64,000 nucleotides of DNA, from NCBI GenBank assembly GCA_013398275.1, contig VZSE01004866.1, forward strand, positions 1,998,925-2,062,924, read 5' to 3'. The position numbers and the translations under genes were made by a program. This DNA comes from Promerops cafer. Lineage: Eukaryota > Chordata > Aves > Passeriformes > Nectariniidae. The notes under the pieces were generated by a model. The model was not told the DNA's origin. It saw only the letters and a list, made by a program, of their open reading frames with translations, and searched no databases. Shown here one piece after another: positions 26,401-40,100 of the stretch (position 1 is its first letter; every line of letters begins with the position of its first letter).

Positions 26401-29400
26401 TTATTCAAAAGACCTTGAACTATCAAATTAGATTACAAATTATCTGTGGGTTTTATAACAGAATAGATTAGTGGTAAAAGATATCATGCTTCCAGAAACT
26501 ATAGGGCTCAGTTCTACAAGTCGTAATAACTAGATGTTATGATGGGCACCAATACTGATTATTTTGGTGAATTAAAACTTGGGAATGATTTTGTAGCAAA
26601 CTGCCCAGTGGAAGTGTTCTATCAAGCATGATACATCTTTTTTTGGTCATAAAATACAGATCCCATTAAGTTTTGTATCTTTTCTCTGTTAGTTTTGTTT
26701 TTTTTTCCTAAGGGGGCATATTAGTTGTGGTCTCTTTACAGATAGTTTTAGTTACAGGGCTGATGTTACTCTTCTCTGGAAGCAGTGAAGGTGGTGGGTG
26801 TCAAATGCTTTTTCTTGATCTTCATTAATTGGGCCACCCAGATTCTACAATTCTGAAATCATTTTCAGTAAAAATAACATCTTCAAAAAAACCCATAAAA
26901 ATAAATGTAATAAATAATAAATAAATGAGCTAACTAAAAATTACACCAGATTGTTCAAAATAAATAGATATGTTTGCATGTTTGGGGTAATTTGCAATCA
27001 CTTAGACTAGATTTTTTGTCATTTTACTGTTAGATTGGTAACTGAACTCCAAGATTTAATGTTCTTAACAGTCTAATTTTCTAGACTTTAAGTCTTTCAT
27101 GGGTTTAAGGATGAAGGAAGATAATTGGCTAACTCATGATGAGTGAAGGTCAGATGTTCATTTTTGTAAGAGAATTTTGTACAAAATATTAATATAATCT
27201 ATGAATCTCAGTAGGTATTTATAAGTACTACATTTAAGACAATTTCCATCAGCAAAACAGAATCCAAGAACTGAGGTTTCAACCCACAAGGGTTTAAGTA
27301 ATCCAGATAAAGCCACAACAGATGCCCGATGAAGAGTTACCGGGAGCTTCTTCTCTTCTGATATTTCCAAAATGGGTTCCAGTGATCTCTGTTTGCCTTC
27401 TACAAAAACCTAATCCCTTACTGAAACTTCACAACTTAGCACCTTGTCCTCAGCCTACTCGTCCTTGTCCTACTGGTGCTTGTGCTCTTCTGACAGCCTC
27501 AGAGTCTTGACTGAAGTCTTTACTGTTTGGCTCAGCTCAGTATCTCTTTTTGATTCCTTTGGTGTGGCCACCGAGTCACATCTGCCCTAATCTTTACCAA
27601 AGCAATTAAATTATTTGTTTCCAAATTAAAGTGGTTGCATTTAATGAATTAATTATATTTAAGGGAGTTTAATAGCCCAAAATGATGTAATTCCACACTC
27701 AAGATACCTCTGTTTCAGCTGCCTTCATGGCAACAAATTCGACCATATGTGGGAAGCCACTGATTCCTCACAGTTATAAAATCTCCATTATATCAGCAAA
27801 AAGCTTCCACAAATATGTGTATATTTAAAGTAATGGAAATTGTAATTTTTTGTCTCTTTCTGAGATAAAAAAAGGCCTACAGGTTATCTGCAATCAGTTA
27901 TGCATTCACATTGAAAATGCCCCTGATCTGCAACTCATGTCTTAAAAGTGCAGCTGTAAAGAAAAGCAGAAAAATGCATTGCGAAGTTATTTGAGAGGGC
28001 TATAAAATAATATATCCATGTATAAATAGACACACACATATATATACAGAATATAAACAGAAGCACTTGCAATAGTAAAAATAAGGTTTTACAACCTCTC
28101 AAAAAATGCTCACATTTAAATAAACCTGGAAACTGAGATGCATGAGAGTTTATTGCCTTCCAGAGTCTGGCTGTTCCACTCATGTACGTTTTAGTCCACA
28201 GAAGATAAGGATCCTTTTTCTTCCAATGTAGCAATTTTTCCAGAAGTGAGTTAAACATTGAATTGAAGCACCAGTATGCAAAGAAAAAAAAAACTTTTGG
28301 AAAAGTTTGTGGAGCTCTGTAGACATTTTTTCTTTACATAAATTATTGCCAAACAACTAGGAGTAACAGATTCACTCCTAGTTTGAAAAATCCCTTGATA
28401 GGTAATAACCAGTGGTCTGGTATTAAGTCATCAAGTTACATCCTGAATTTTTAAAGGTTATGTAATATTGCAAATTAAATCAAAACTGGGAACAGGAATC
28501 AATAGAACAGACTCTTGTTATGAGGTACATACTGAAATCTTACACCTCACCAAACTCACTTTCCAAGAAACAAAGGTTAGTGAGATGTATTGCTTGTATT
28601 GCCTGCTTCTGGGATCAGCGTTAGTCACTTACATAGAATTCTGATGTTTCTCCAAGAGCTCATGGATGCTCCCAGATGTTCTCTCAATTTATGATTCAGG
28701 CACAGAGACCCCCTCCCACATACTTTTGTTTCTTTGCTCTCCTGTACCATGGAAACATGATATTACTGGATTTTGAGGGTTACATATGAGTACAAAGCTT
28801 GCTTTGCACTTCTCTAGAGGTTACTGGGGCTTATGAGACACTGTAAAAGGCTTACATTTTTCTTTTGTAAGATTATGGTTTTAAAATGTAGATAATGTAA
28901 ATCTCATCTGACTAGGTTGTGTGTTCGGGAGGTGACTATGTTATTTTTATCCTAAACCATCTGTTAGATAGAAGTAACAAAAATTTTAACTCTAAAATTT
29001 ATTTTGATAATAATTCATTTATATCATGCACACTTAAGCCTTTCAATGCACATTTTGATTCCACTTGTAGTTTTTCACTGTAGTAATTCTTTTTGGATCT
29101 ATATGATTGATCACCCTATTATAACCCTGCTTCAATAAGCAGCTGCCTGACAGACACCATATGTTGTTTAACCTAGATCTGGTAGTGTGTTGTTTAAACT
29201 CCTCTCTTGCTGCTTGTTTACTCATTTTTTGTCAAGTCCTTTCATTAGATGATTTAGTTTTAAATGGGTCACAGCGTTATCTCCCTTCCACAGTAATTTT
29301 GTAGCCATGTTGCACCTTCTTTCACTCCATGCATCTTTTCTGTTTCTGTCTGTGTTACCTCAGGGAAAGCCTTTATTCTGAGCACCTCTACAAATGGTAT

Positions 29401-31380
29401 CAGTGACCACCCATATATTAACAGTTTACTTTATTCCCCTAGTAGCATATTAACTGACAGAATTTTCTGGCAGCTATTTCAGGGCCTTGTGATTTTTTTT
29501 CCCTATTAAGGATTTTGAAAGGGGAAGGAGGATTTTACTGCAACTCATTTTGCCACATAAAATGGTGCCTTTTTCCCACTCCTCAATTCTATTACCAGCT
29601 GCAACTTTTCTGCATTTGACTTTAGAGGATTGCCTCTTCACCACTCTGTGGATAATCATTTGCAAAGGTTTTTCAATCTTATGTAAATGCCATAATAAGA
29701 GAAAACAAAACTTTGAACTATAACCATTAAAAAGGCACATCCAAATAACACATTTATTTTAAAGATCTTAAGTTGTTTTACAAGAAGGATGCAGGCCTGG
29801 ACACTGCAGTGATGCCATGGCTCATCTCCCTGGGGAAGACTCAGCAGGAACCACATCTGAAAGGGCTCAGGGAAAGTGGCAAAGGAACCAAAAGTCTCTG
29901 TGGTGTGTCCGACCACAGGCCCATGGGATTCAAGGTACCAGCAGAGCTGTGCTTATGCGTAAGATACATCAACTGAATATAACTCTTCCCAGAGATAATT
30001 TTAAAAACCCCACACAGTTCCAAGAAATTATGTTTTCTTTTTAATATGTGGTTTCTGAGGATGGTATCAAACTGCTTTCTTGCCTTCAGGAAAGTAATCT
30101 AAAGTAAAGGAAGAAACCTCAGGCGATTTTTTTCCAGAATCATAATCTGCACCCCTGTTTCAAAGCAAAAATGATTTTAGGCAGTGGTCAGTACATATGG
30201 AAATCTATGAGGATGTTAATGCCCATGTTCTGCTTCTGTTTTGCACCAGTCAGCAATATCTTGACAAAGAGAGAATTATAGATATGCCAAGATGCTCATC
30301 TCAACTCTATGATTCTCATTGCATTCCCTTTTGTTCTAAAATATTCTATTTTAGCCATTCATTTTCACAAAGATTTCCTACATTATCATGTAGCAGCTTC
30401 TGTCATTGAGCTATATTTGTTGTCTTTCTTCTGTATTCACATTTTGCTTTCTGTCCTCAGATCCAAGGGCTGAGAGCTGGAGAAGCTGACAGAATTCTTA
30501 ATGGTATACTGAACATGAGACTGGTATTAATGGAAATTCTTATTCCTCTCTGTGTCCAGACACAGATTTTAAAAAGGTTATATGTTCCCTCAGTAGGAAA
30601 TCTCAGGAAGAAGGAAAAATATAAACATGGAGATTTAGGTGTAGGAGCAGAGAAGGAGAGAAGGATATAAAGGAATGCAATATAAACCCATGTCAAATTC
30701 TAAAAAAAGGCTTATGTTTTACAGTGAAAAGAAAGTTGTACTTTATTCCAGCGCAGTCATTGTGCTGAGTGAAAGTGAGAGTATAATGTGCAGTAATTTT
30801 AAATTATCATGAAAATTACCCAACAGTATCTCCATGCTTCAGTATCTTGGCTGTCACAAACCAATGAGAGGAATCATGATGTCTGCTTTTTTTTACACCT
30901 ACTGTTGTGGAGGTTCTGCTTAACCTATCATTTACCAATGAAAATGTATCTGATTTTATTCCTAAAGCTTTGAGAAGTGAAAATTATACCCTGTGTATTA
31001 AATTTAACTGAATGTAATATATAACAGTATATCAAATTTAATTGGTGTACTATTCCATACAAGAAGTGACAAGATACTTCTTCAGCTGTGGAAAAGATAA
31101 AGGGTGATTGATGGCAGAAATTAATAATTGAGGAATGTAATTCACTGCAATAGATACAATCTACAGAGCAGTTTTCAAAATGGTTAGGCAAGGCTAATAA
31201 GTGGGAAAAGTTTGGCACAGCACTTGTTCAAGAAGCACAAGATGTTGAGACAAATAAACAAGTAAGTTTGAAGCCTTTTAAAGGCAAAGAGAGCCAAACT
31301 TCAACAGCTTTTTACACAGAACTCCCATGTCCTCTGTGGGTACAAGCAAAATGACAGAGCTGGGGAGTCCTCCGTGCTGA
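20415..31380. other. Long non-coding stretch, no recognised features
   Basis: AT-rich sequence of about 11 kb. T runs occur at about 22,420-22,435 and 23,371-23,383. Open frames are short, mostly without ATG starts, and none resembles a known protein. I recognised no CR1, LTR or DNA transposon here, although strongly diverged copies could be missed by eye. Confidence 0.5.
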
Positions 31381-34300
31381 GGACTGTGAGTGCCTCATCT
31401 CCAGGGCACAGCTCCCTCTCTGCAGCTCACTCCACCAGTGCAGCAAAGGGGGATGCAAAAAATAGTTTTGAACAGAGGTTTGTCAACTGAAGAATCCTGT
31501 TTTAAAGTCAGATTCCTGCCTGCCTGCACCACTTGGAAAGAAAGGAGTCTTCAGTGTTTCCTGCTCGGTTTTTATGGCAGAGTCCTGTGCCAAAGGCACA
31601 TGTTAAAACACCTGATCCTGTTCCAGGCAACCAGCCTCTCCCTCTGTTCTGGGAACAGAGGGCCATGTCCCCTCTGCCTCATATGTGCCCGAGATCAAAA
31701 AGTCCCATATTTGCCCAGGTTGTTGGGGCCATACCTGGGAAAGGAGGGAGGAGAGCAAAGGAGGAGACTGAGACAGTTGTGTTGGGTAGCCACAGCAGCA
31801 TTAGGTGTTGAAGTCTGGTTCTTGTGATGCTTAAATATAGTCTGCTCATCACAAGTCCCTTTTCTTTACAGCTGGCTTGATGAACTTGAACAAAAACATA
31901 AGTGAAAAAATAGCTGTAAAGAAGCTAAAAAATGTGATTATACCAAGTTACTTAGAAGCTTTGTGAATTGTCCTTTGGGCTGTATACGAATTCAGATTTT
32001 AACTCTTTTACCCACATGAGTCAGGGGAAAGCATAGCTCTGCCCTCTTTTGCTTTCCCCAGCTGTGGGAGATCTTCATGCTTTTTCTCCAGTGCAATCAG
32101 CTGACCAAAGAGTGTCTGCACTAAGGACTGGCTGAGGAGCTCAGAGAGGCAGCCACTCCCAGGCAGCCCTTCCTTCCTCCTATGCTGATGACTCCCAGGT
32201 ACTGTTTTACATTTATATGATCAATAAAGCCCTTCCCATTGACAGCCAGAGCAGCAAAGGGCTGTGCTGGATTCAGTGTGCAGTAACTGTTTCCAGATGT
32301 CGTGACACACGCAGCACATTCAGCTTAGAATTCACCTATGGTGCATCAGTGTCACAGCCACGTGATTGACATTATTCCCATGGAGGTGATCCCTTGACCT
32401 CTGCTTCCTCCGTGTGCTGGGGCTCCTGCTACCCTCAGCCTGGTGAGCCGTGACAAGCTGCTGACAAGGTCCACACAGTCCCCCCGAGAGCAGGCTGCAG
32501 GTGTGCAACCCGCTTCAGCACCGCCTCCCTGTGTTAGTCTTCCAAGAGGAAAGGCACTAGGAATAAAAATGTAAAATCTGCTGGGTGAGCAAGGCAGGAG
32601 GTGTACCCTGTACCAGGCCCAAATTCAGAGAGAATCACTTTATAGGACAAATCCTTTTGATGTTGCCAAGCCACAAACTTGAAGGCAAGTGCTTACCCCA
32701 GTGCCTGGAGCCCGGAGGAGTGGTGTTTTCCATCTTTCAGTTCGTGTTGGCATTGAATAAACCTTTTTTAAGTGAATGCATTAGAGAAATCATTCAAGAA
32801 CAGCTCGTCCTTTATAAACATCATAATGACTGAACATTTTCAGCTGAGTGTGAATAAAATTTGAGACGCAGGTGCAGAGATTAGCAACTAAATTTTTGTT
32901 TTGAATTCAACATCAAGTGGATTATTTTTTTCCTAATGATCACTGTCACTGTTTAATATGCCACTACAAATTAGACAAAATACAATTATTATCTGGATTG
33001 CAATTTTATTATTGAAATAAATACATAATTGGTCTCTTCCTGGGCTTTTTTATTTGAGAAAAAGATGATATTATTAAAGCTACAGTGAAGAAAGCAGGCA
33101 AAGTGCTAAGACTGAAGGCACTGCTTTCTGCACCTCACACAGTCAGGATGCAGACACAGCTGCCCTGTGCCCAGCAAGGAGAATTTTAACTCTGGTTCCA
33201 GACTCCTGACTCTACACCAATCAGTGTTAAAAAGTGTTGTGCCCTGGCAGTTAAAGCCTGCTCTCTTTCTGTTTGGACAACTCTAAATGAATGACCCCTG
33301 AGATGTCTGCTCTTTGCCATTGAAGGTTCTGGTCCAAAACCTTTTCGGTGGACATGGGGGGAGATAATGCTGCCTTCCAGGAGAAGAGTTAATAAAGCAA
33401 CTCAAAAAACACATTTTCAGATAAGATGTAGACCACAAAGGAAAAGAAAATTCTGCAACTGTTCAGTTGTTCTCTCCATATCAACATTTTCCCCCCTTTC
33501 TTCTCTCTCTCTGTCATTCTTGCTTCTCTTGTGGTTTTCACCTTTTATTTTACTTTCATCTTCTTCCTTAACCCTATAACTTTTTACTTACAGAAAGTGA
33601 GTCCTCTTCCAATCACATCTTACAATCACACATCTAGCCTGAGGTACTGGTGTTAATTCACAGACACTTATCAGTGCTTGCTGCTGCTCATGTTGTCTGT
33701 GGTACTTACCCACACAACTGCTGCTGCATCTCCTCAGGGAGTGATCTTGCTTGTTTTTCATCTATTTTAAATTTGCTCCATGTCCTGTAAAGGATTTTCT
33801 CCTATCAGTTTGAACATTTCCCAAACTTCTCTTGGAGAGGGAAAGATTCCAACATCTTTATTGTGGGCACTCCAGGAGTCATCCCACTGAAATCAATGAG
33901 GCCTCTTAAGAATTAAAAAATTATTCAGAAAGCTCATCTTACCAAGGCAACTTTATCTGTTCTTCTGCACTTGAGAGTTTATTTTGGCTGTAATGTGTTG
34001 GCTTGTTTAGATTTAGAAAATTTGTTCTGGAGAGTTCATTCAATTTTCTAAGTTCAGTTTATTATAAATATTTCGCAGATACCCTGTCCCTACCAAAGGC
34101 TGCATTTCACAGAATGGTTGTGTCTGGATTATTTTCCTTTAGTACAAGGGCTGGCTCTCCTTTTGCAAAGCACCTCTGTGTTATCTTGCTTTTGAACCTC
34201 AGGGACCAGCTTCCCTTTCCAAGAGAGGAACAAGTTAAAACTATAAAACTGTTCTGAGGTTCATATCCAGTTCTGCACAGTTTCACTTTCAGGTATGAAG

Positions 34301-35655
34301 AAATCCCACATTGATAAGCAAACTTAGATAATCACTGTTTTATCTGATCAGACACGTAAAAGCCAGAATTTCATGATGCTCATTGAAGAGAATAATTTGG
34401 TGATATTCATATTATAATGACACCTGGATTCCCCACAGGCAGAGGTAGAAACTCCGAAACAACTGGCATTGCTGGAAAATATAGGCAAATACTTACATAA
34501 AGAGACACTTCTTCAGGTCACCTGTACCTGTAGCAAACATACTTCTGAAAAAAAATCAAAGACCTATAAAGACACCTGACACGTTTATTGCAAACTGCAG
34601 CAGCGTATTGAGTGATACTCACATGTGTAGCTGGATCAAGGGCTGTTCCTACTACCCTCAGATTAGGGAAGGGCTCTCAGTCATTCCTGTAGCATTCCCA
34701 AGCCAGAATACATACTTCAGTAACAATGAAACTCCTGTTACGTTGAACCTGCAAATTTCCAAGGATAATACATCATTTTAGCTCAGGACAATGGAGATAT
34801 AATGTGGATTTTTTTTCTGGTTTTCAGCATTCTTTTTATTTAAGTCAGTGATGTACAATAGAGTTGAAATCGCAGATTTCAATTGTTGAATGAGCATCTT
34901 TGTAATAGGTCACATACATTAAAAAAAAGAGATATTTGGTCATTACAGTGCCTACAAAGTAGCTGCACTGTAAATATGCTATTGGAAAGTCAGAAAATGG
35001 ACTATGAGAGGCCCTCTGTTTTCTTTTTTGTCCCATCTCCTGTAAGATGATCTTTTAGCTGTGTTCAGACACTGTGTCACAATCTCTGTAGCAGCCAGAC
35101 AATCCAACACCTGCAGTGAGATTAATCATTTGAGTTCATTAATGCATTCACTCCTTCTTGATAGTGTTACTCATTTGCACAGCCCCTGCAGGTACCCAGG
35201 CATGGGCACTACAAAGAAAAAGCCTTCCTCTTCAGGAAAGGAGTCTCATCTGATTTAGGCTCTAAAGGCGGACTTGAGAGGTAGGAAGCAGTCTCAGGCT
35301 TTGCAATGACATCTTCAGAGTTAACTTACATCAGCTCTTTGCTGGGTCAGCAACATGGTCAAATGATGTTAGGTACCTTAACTTCTGCTGGTGTCATCTG
35401 GCTGTCACCATCTGTCATCCACAAGAGGTGACAGGGTTATAAAGGAGGAGAAGACAAAGAACCTGGAGAACTTCCCCGTTGGAAGAACTGCATGGAGCCA
35501 GATGGGAAGGATAAGATGCCAAATAGCTCATCTAAGTCAGGCCATTGTCCTGCCCTTGCTGTGCAGGGGTGCTTTGATCATCTTTCCATTGCTCTGTCTT
35601 TCCATTGAGCCTTGTGACAGGAAGATGAAGATGGAAGTATCTGTTAAATCACCTC
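31381..35655. other. Non-coding DNA, partly GC-richer, no recognised features
   Basis: Two GC-richer patches stand out, at about 31.3-31.83 kb and 32.0-32.6 kb. The first has two overlapping plus-strand open frames (145 codons from 31,390 and 92 codons from 31,533). The longer one starts with GTG and neither has a recognisable domain. The rest is ordinary AT-rich sequence. Confidence 0.45.
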
Positions 35656-35659
35656 AAGA

Positions 35660-36105
35660 ATAAAGTTACAGAGTGTTACAGAGCAGCTTAGATTGGAAAG
35701 GATCTCTACACACAGTCCAACATCCTGCACAGTTCAGTTAGATCCAGGGCCTGGCCACCCTGAGTCCTGAATACCCAGCAGTTCCACAAACTCTCAGGCA
35801 CACATTCAGGAGTGATTTGGATTTTTTTCTCATCTATCCATCAGAATTTCCTGCTGTAGCATAAGATCATTTTGCCCCTCTGAGAAGAGCCTGGCTCCTT
35901 CTCCTTACAGCCCCTCCTCAATGAGGTACCACACTGCCACCCTCAGCCTTCCCTTTGCAGGATGGACAATCCCAGAGTCCCATCTCTCCTCACACATCAT
36001 GTGCCCAAACTCCCCAAAAGTCTCAGAGACCATCTGCTGGACTTGTTTGACTTCCTTAGCCCTCCCTTGCACAGGAGCACCCAAAAATTATCCAGACTGG
36101 GTTAC
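35660..36105 (-). mobile_element. CR1 LINE fragment, minus strand, 3' part
   Basis: The plus strand reads as the complement of a CR1 3' end. A degraded tail comes first, then a TTAGATTGGAAAGGATCT block, CAGTCCAACATCCTGC, and a CCAGGGCCTGGCCACC block near 35,740. At 35,885 there is GAAGAGCCTGGCTCCTTCTC, then a GGATGGACAATCCCAGAGTC block (compare the CR1 'AGGCTGAACAATCCCAG') and finally a GGAGCACCCA block near 36,075. These are in the order expected for a 5'-truncated CR1 inserted in minus orientation. The tip of the tail (ATTCTATG in sense) is decayed. No open frame remains. Confidence 0.8.
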
Positions 36106-36802
36106 TGTTAAGAAGAATAAACTGGATGATGGAAACCTGTGTTGATACTGATATCTGAGACCTGTGTTGGTTTTCATAAGACACAAATGAGACTTCAGAT
36201 GTTAAGGTGTTTATTCAAACCAGTCCCCTAAAACTTGTGAAGTTCTTCCATCCCTAAATAATAAGAATACTTTCAAGATGTTTCTGTTTTCCTCCATCTG
36301 TTCTTATTTCCTTGGGAATTTGTTTTACTGAGAGAAAGTGATGGTCTTTTTTTACTTTCTGTGAGCACCACTGACACATTGCTATGGAAACTGGAAGTTC
36401 AACATTTTAGTGTTATAACTTCAGGAAAAACATGCAGGTACAGCCAAGCCCATTCAAATTTATTTGCATAAGTTTTTCTTTAATTTATTGTTGTTTCTGG
36501 TTAACTGTGGTTTTCATCTGTATTAATACTATTTTGCAGGTGTTGGTCTGTTGGCACATAATTCATCAAGACAAAATGTGGTTTTCCTCCAGCATGGTAA
36601 CTGCTTATTGGCTTTCATAGAATTTGATTTATCAGCTTCAGTTTGTGGAGATGGACCTAACGTGTGTGTACCTGGTTCAGACTTTCTGGAGACTGGGCAC
36701 AAGTGATTTTGACGGTCTCAGGTTTTGGTTGTCCCATCTGAAATAATAAATGAATTCAGAAGATTCTGAAAGTCCTGCCCACCAGGCAACCTAACTGTTA
36801 GG
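36106..36802. other. Spacer between two CR1 copies
   Basis: Single-copy AT-rich DNA with no recognised features. Confidence 0.5.
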
Positions 36803-37140
36803 GAACTACCTGGAAGGAAGATGGATAGGGATTGATCTCTTCTTCCAGGTAACCAGTAATAGGGCAAGAGGAAATCACCCCAAGTAGTAGCATGGGTGGT
36901 TTAGATTGGATATTAGGAAAAGCTTCTTCACTGAAAGGATGGTCAGATATTGGAACAGGCTGCCCAGGGAAGTGGTAGAATTACTGTCCTTTGAGGTGTT
37001 CAAAACCATGCAGATACAGGGTCACAGAATCATAGATATGATATGGTGCTTAAGGACATGGTTCAGGGGTGAACCTGTTGGTGCTGGGTTAGTGGTTGGA
37101 CTCGATGATCTTGCAGGTCTTTTCCTGTATGATTCTATGG
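36803..37140 (+). mobile_element. CR1 LINE fragment, plus strand, with intact 3' tip
   Basis: A 5'-truncated CR1. From 36,906 the frame reads [11 protein letters not shown], then W-N-R-L-P-R-E-V-V, the conserved C-terminus of CR1 ORF2. The frame opens with TTG and is only the end of a longer protein. The 3' untranslated part follows with GGTTGGACTCGATGATCTTG and a tail ending GATTCTATGG at 37,140, the terminus that CR1 reverse transcriptase uses for priming. The copy is well preserved, so the insertion is relatively young compared with the copies at 5 and 55 kb. It carries a small internal insertion at 37,017-37,038. No clear target-site duplication was seen. Confidence 0.92.
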
Positions 37141-40100
37141 TTGACTGCCTATGACTGGTAGTAAAAGACACTCTGGACAAAGAGCACCTGGGCACTCACC
37201 CTACTGACCAGTCACAAGGAAATTATGAAATGAAGTGCTGTCTGTATTCACAGTAGGAACAACCCAATACGTATTAAATGTTTTTTCTCACCAAAATCAA
37301 GTTAGCTTTCTAACAAAATACTCTCAGTTTCTCTGGCTTGTACACAATAAACCAAGAGACAGATCACAGAGACCTCACCTGTGGGACCAGCTCCTGCAGT
37401 CACATCTCAAAGCATGTGGTTACCCTTAACTCGTCTGATGTGAGTGTGCGCCTGTGAGTGATAATTGCTAATTAGATCTTTTTCAAAATATTGAGGACTT
37501 ATTAACACTGAATTTACATCACTCCACTGTTGCAGTGTCAGCTGTCACAGAGTTATCAAACATCAGTTTTCCTAACTACCTTAAAAAACATAATCTGCCT
37601 TCAAGGACACTCAATGCCAAAACATTGTTGTTATCTAGTCAGCAAGCATTTCAAATTGTATATTAATGTGTTTCAGGGTTAATTATGCTCATTACACCAT
37701 TAGCAAATCTTATGCCTTCTCTCACATGTGCATTTCTGCTGTGCAGAACACTTGTGCTTATTACACAAACCTCCTGAGCTGTTACCCAGGCTGTCAGCAG
37801 GGCTCCTGCTGACACCAACACCCCTTACTTCTTTTCCAGGTGAGAGCAGCAGTTGCTTTGCCTTCCTCAGGGAGATTGCAAGTTTGGCTGGTCTTATGCC
37901 AGGAGAGAAGGAAAAAGCAAAGGGGGAAAGGTCTGCTCCCTAGGAGATGGAGGTGTTTGTTCTCTGCTGAGGAGGAGCAATATTGTGGAAAGTCCTGACT
38001 CCTTTTAAAGTATATGCATTCTCCATTTATTTATACATAATTCATACTGCTCGGCTGAAGAAATCTGGGAGTGACTATCCATTATGTAAACCATTTCTCA
38101 AAAATACCATTTGTTATGTGAAAAGTAAAAAAAGACTCATGGCAGCAGCTGTGAAATAGAATCTGTATTGCAATTAATTATTTAGACTAAACACAAATCT
38201 CCAGGGTGGAAGAGGACGTTTGTCTTACTTTAAATCCTGTTGTCATCCATGAGTGCAGTTTAAGGGGAGAAGTAAGCTAAAGCTGAGAAGTGATCAAATG
38301 CAAATAATTTATTTCCTTTTTAATAAACATCATAATCCAATCCAGAAAATGGCACTAATTCAACTCACCATGAAACAAACTGGAGAAACAAAGCAACACA
38401 GTGTGTCAGGGCAGATGAGTGAGGTTGTGCTCCCTGTAATAAGATAAATGTTATTCACAGAAGATGTGAAACTGTGATTGCTCATTTTCTTGCGTTTCTA
38501 GCTGCTACATATTGTTGATTTAGAAAGGGTCACAACAGCAGAAACCCAGCTAATGTCAGTCTTAAACCCTTGCACTAGAAAAAGCCACTGTGCCTGTAGA
38601 AATCTGTCCCATGGGAGGCACATGATAATATTTAAAAAACAGTAATTAATAATGCAAAAAAATGATTCATCTATAGCATACACTCAATTAAATGTGAAAA
38701 TTACCCCAAGGACATTTTAAATATTAAAAAGAAACTTTTACATTAATATTAGGGGAAAATTATGACTTTGCTGTTCATTATAGCCTATGTGTTCATGAGG
38801 TTACACGGACAATTTGGGTTTTCTTTGCACTCCAGACTACCCAAAAAGGTAATACCTGTTAAGAATAATTCTTTTCAACAAGGAGTCCCCAGAACATCAG
38901 CTTGTGCACTGGAACTAATGAGGAACACCCAGGAGCCCCCAGATGGCTGACCAATGTAGTCAGAGATCAGAGGTCTGCAAGCTCTGAATTCCAAAAGGGC
39001 TTGTGGGTTCTAAGAGCAGCTGGGAAGAAGTGGATCTTCGTCAGAAAATTGCTCTTAAAATTCAGGTTAGTTTAAATATTTAGACTGTGAAAAATACACA
39101 GTTCAGATGAACTATGTAGAGTTTGGAGTCTATCAGTCAGATTTAATATTTTTTTGCAAAACGTTGTTGCCTCTCTCCTGTAGTATGTAGACTGCAATAA
39201 AGTGTGCACTAGTGGCCATCAATTCATTCCAAAGACCACTTTAGTTACATAGCTCCTGCTTAGTTAAAATGATTTTTATTTTTAAATTCAAAATGATTGT
39301 GTGTAGAGGTTGAAGGTGAAAATGTATTCCTTGCCCTTGCTATTCCAGCCATGTACTTCTGTATCAATGTTAAAAGTTCTCACAAACCTTGCCTAAAGAC
39401 TGAGATCTACAAACTTTGTTTGTAAAATTTGCAGCCTTACTTCAAAACAAAAGCTCTTTAATTTTGAAGTGCCAAAAATGTTCCTGTTTGTTTTAAGGAT
39501 TACTTTGCCTTCGTTGCTGTTCTCAGCCACACCACTAAGGGGGAATGAGAGAAAATTATGACTTGTCAGTACAGAACAAAATGCTGCCAGAAAAACAGAA
39601 GGTCTGTGCTCAAAGTCCGAATACCTCTTTTCAAATGGAAAATAAAAAATCAGGGAGATACAGGCAAATTGTTGCATATGTACTCTATATAAATTGCAAT
39701 GTATCTACTCCCCCAATCCGTCCTTATGACATAAATGTTCCTAGTGATTTCAGTGACTTTCTTTTGAAGCTGTAAGATATTACATATTTAGAGAAAATAT
39801 GCAGAACATTTTTCAAGTATATGATTTCTAGGCCTAAAATCTAATCTATTTTGACCCAAGACATTTAAACCACAAAACTTTTCTGTATAAAAAGAAACAC
39901 ATATAACCTCATGCTTTTTTTTCTGCAGCTCACAAGAGCATGTTTTAGGAGTAGTACTAATTGTAGTAGAATTGACAGCAACAGCAACATAAAATATGTT
40001 GGTAACTTCAGATCTCTTTGAGGAAGTCCATTTGTGTGCCAGAAACCCAGCAGTTACTCAGCCATAAACTGTGTTTATGTTATCAAGTACTTGCTGTCAT

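Noticed and set aside
31390..31827. 145-codon plus-strand frame as a gene
   Set aside because: It begins at GTG, has no domain, and an alternative frame is open over much of the same DNA; GC-richer composition explains it.
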